Source of the DNA: Methanobacterium sp.
GTDB lineage: Archaea > Methanobacteriota > Methanobacteria > Methanobacteriales > Methanobacteriaceae
DNA length: 7,976 nt
Assembly: GCA_028682985.1 (NCBI GenBank)
Contig: JAJRAE010000025.1
Span: forward strand, 1 to 7,976
Reading direction: 5' to 3'
In this document: piece after piece, positions 6,375 to 7,976 of the stretch
Layout: every line of letters begins with the position of its first letter
How positions within the stretch are numbered: position 1 is the stretch's first letter
Notes under the pieces: generated by a model
Database searches by the model: none
What the model was told of the DNA's origin: nothing
What the model saw: only the letters and a program-made list of their open reading frames with translations
Made by a program: the position numbers and the translations under genes

Positions 6375-6380
6375 AGGTGA
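6375..6380 (+). promoter_or_regulatory. Ribosome-binding site of topA
   Basis: AGGTGA matches the 16S anti-Shine-Dalgarno sequence and lies 6 bases before the ATG at 6387. It fixes the start over the nearby ATG at 6391, which is out of frame and runs into a stop within three codons. Confidence 0.8.
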
Positions 6381-6386
6381 ATCATC

Positions 6387-7976
6387 ATGCATGAGGTAAT
6401 TATATGCGAAAAGCCCAAGGCATCCGAGAAAATATCCTCCGCCCTACCGGGTAAAGTAGCTAAAAAGAACTATAAAAGAATTCCCTATTATGAAGTGGAG
6501 AATAATGGGAAAAAGACCACAGTTCTAGCTGCAGTGGGACATTTATATTCTCTGTCCCCAAAGAACCGGAAGAAAAAGAAGTTCGACCTGGAATGGGTGC
6601 CGCTCTATGAGAAGGATAAAACCAAAAAATACACCAAAAACTATGTGGATGCCATAAAAAAACTTTCAAAAGATGCTGATCGATTTATACATGCCTGTGA
6701 TTATGATATTGAAGGGACGCTCATAGGATATAACGCTTTGAAATATGCCTGTGGACCGGGAAGTCTGGATAACACGGTGCGGATGAAGTTCTCCACCTTA
6801 ACCGATGAAGATATCCTGGAAGCATACCAGAACCCCATAGACCTTGATATAAATCAGGTGGATAGTGGAATTGCCCGTCATGTGCTTGATTTTATTTTCG
6901 GGGTTAACATATCCAAATACCTCACTGATGCAGTTATGAAGTCCACCAAAAGATACATTCAGCTTTCCGCTGGCCGGGTGCAGACACCCACCCTATCTAT
7001 TCTGGTGGACCGGGAAAAAGAGATCAGTAAATTTATACCAGAGCCTTACTGGATTATCAAAGCCCATTTAGAAGGGGATATAATTGCTGATCATAAGAAA
7101 GGAAAGATATTCGACAGAAAAGTTGCAGAGGAGATATTATCTGACTGTCGTGATAAAGAAGCCATGGTATCAGGTATAGAATTGAAAAATAACAGGAAAA
7201 TTCCCCCATTTCCCTTTGATCTGGGTTCTTTGCAGTCAGAAGCCTATTCTCTATTTGGTTATAGCCCAAAAAAGACACAACAAATAGCTCAGAACCTGTA
7301 TGCTGAAGGTTATACTTCTTATCCCCGAACATCATCCCAGAAGCTTCCGAAGAGCATTGGTTACCAGAAGATTCTAGAAAAACTAAAAAGGAACTCTGCT
7401 TTTGGAAAATCCATATCCAAACTTAAAAAACCATATAAGCCACGTGAAGGTAAGAAAAAGGACGAAGCACACCCATCTATCCACCCTACAGGAGTACTGC
7501 CTCAGAAGTTAAGTCGTGATTACCAGAGACTCTATGAACTTATTGTTTACCGGTTTATAAGCGTATTTGGCGATGATGCTCTAGTAGAGATCATGAAAAC
7601 CAGTCTGGAGATTGGGAAACAACCCTTCTCTTTCACTAGGAAAAGAACAGCTAAATTAGGATGGCAGGAACAGTATCCATACCGAAGCGTGGAAAATGAT
7701 GAATTCCCCCTGATTAAAGAGGGGGATATGTTGAAGGGTGAAGTTCGTGATGAAGAGAAGAAAACAAAGCCACCTGCACGATACAATCAAGCATCACTCA
7801 TCAGGGAGTTGGAGAAGAGAGGGTTGGGAACAAAATCCACTCGGGCTAATATAATATCCATACTCTATGACCGGAAGTATGTAGAAGGAAAGAAAATCCA
7901 GGTAAACGTGCTGGGAGAGCAGCTAATTGACACCCTGATAAAGTACTCCCAGAAGATAACCAGTGAAGAATTAACC
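6387..7976 (+). CDS. topA: DNA topoisomerase I (type IA), C-terminus beyond the right edge
   Basis: From ATG at 6387 there are 530 codons without a stop to the window edge. The enzyme relaxes negative supercoils by cutting one DNA strand through a 5'-phosphotyrosine link. The N-terminal TOPRIM domain begins with VIICEKPKASEKI, containing the family glutamate E8, and has the metal-binding motif DYDIEG with D105, D107 and E109. SAGRVQTPTLSILVDRE (194-210) is the conserved central motif. The catalytic tyrosine is Y312 in GYTSYPRTSS, with R314 beside it. AHPSIHPTG (361-369) and RYNQASLIRELEKRGLGTKSTRANII (465-490) are further type IA motifs. Archaeal relatives are about 700 residues or more, so the missing part should include the end of the core and any C-terminal zinc fingers. 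There is no reverse-gyrase helicase domain, which fits a non-hyperthermophile. It is divergent from the phosphoesterase operon. Confidence 0.97.
   Translation, partial: MHEVIICEKPKASEKISSALPGKVAKKNYKRIPYYEVENNGKKTTVLAAVGHLYSLSPKNRKKKKFDLEWVPLYEKDKTKKYTKNYVDAIKKLSKDADRFIHACDYDIEGTLIGYNALKYACGPGSLDNTVRMKFSTLTDEDILEAYQNPIDLDINQVDSGIARHVLDFIFGVNISKYLTDAVMKSTKRYIQLSAGRVQTPTLSILVDREKEISKFIPEPYWIIKAHLEGDIIADHKKGKIFDRKVAEEILSDCRDKEAMVSGIELKNNRKIPPFPFDLGSLQSEAYSLFGYSPKKTQQIAQNLYAEGYTSYPRTSSQKLPKSIGYQKILEKLKRNSAFGKSISKLKKPYKPREGKKKDEAHPSIHPTGVLPQKLSRDYQRLYELIVYRFISVFGDDALVEIMKTSLEIGKQPFSFTRKRTAKLGWQEQYPYRSVENDEFPLIKEGDMLKGEVRDEEKKTKPPARYNQASLIRELEKRGLGTKSTRANIISILYDRKYVEGKKIQVNVLGEQLIDTLIKYSQKITSEELT

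Larger units (their letters stand above)
6206..6386. promoter_or_regulatory. Divergent promoter region between the phosphoesterase operon and topA
   Basis: On the minus strand a good TATA box, TATATAAAA (plus positions 6287-6295), would start transcription near 6264, giving a leader of about 60 bases. On the plus strand, TTATAAAATT (6321-6330) would start the topA message near 6350, giving a leader of about 35 bases. Between the minus-strand TATA box and the gene lie two exact copies of a 10-base word (6246-6255 and 6269-6278). No coding sequence or structured RNA was recognised here. Confidence 0.5.

Noticed and set aside
6460..7786. Minus-strand open frames opposite topA
   Set aside because: The plus-strand frame encodes continuous topoisomerase I with all key motifs; the opposite frames show no family features.

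Overview
The window comes from a euryarchaeal genome, most likely a mesophilic member of the Methanobacteriales (Methanobacterium-like). The evidence is an archaeal MCM helicase that closely resembles, from memory, the Methanothermobacter thermautotrophicus protein; archaeal aIF2 beta and NMD3-like proteins; an archaeal-type topoisomerase I; AT-rich intergenic spacers with TATA-like boxes; and Shine-Dalgarno sites (AGGAGGT, AGGTGA) matching a methanogen 16S tail. No mobile element, CRISPR array, tRNA or rRNA was seen.

Layout. (1) Positions 1-3068, minus strand, hold an information-processing block, in order of transcription: mcm, then aIF2 beta, then the N-terminal part of an NMD3-like ribosome protein that runs off the left edge. 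mcm and aIF2 beta are separated by about 170 bases of AT-rich DNA with U-tracts and a possible separate promoter. aIF2 beta and NMD3 are only about 30 bases apart and are probably co-transcribed. (2) Positions 3069-5024 hold two plus-strand genes for the cell envelope: a small membrane-anchored coiled-coil protein of unknown function, divergent from mcm, and a multi-pass membrane acyltransferase of the acyltransferase-3 family. (3) Positions 5079-6205, minus strand, hold a two-gene operon with a 4-base ATGA overlap: a YfcE/MJ0936-type metallophosphoesterase followed by an RlmE/FtsJ-type rRNA 2'-O-methyltransferase. (4) From 6387 to the right edge, plus strand and divergent from the phosphoesterase, lies topoisomerase I (530 codons visible, C-terminus outside the window).

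The housekeeping genes cover replication (MCM, Topo I), translation initiation (aIF2 beta), and large-subunit rRNA or ribosome biogenesis (FtsJ, NMD3). The envelope genes in the middle look like a lineage-specific islet between two conserved blocks. I did not find a convincing undescribed system. The points most worth a second look are the unknown coiled-coil membrane protein, an exact 10-base word (TCACATAAAA) found three times and only in intergenic DNA ahead of gene starts, a perfect short palindrome between the two convergent genes, and a possible leaderless start for the acyltransferase.
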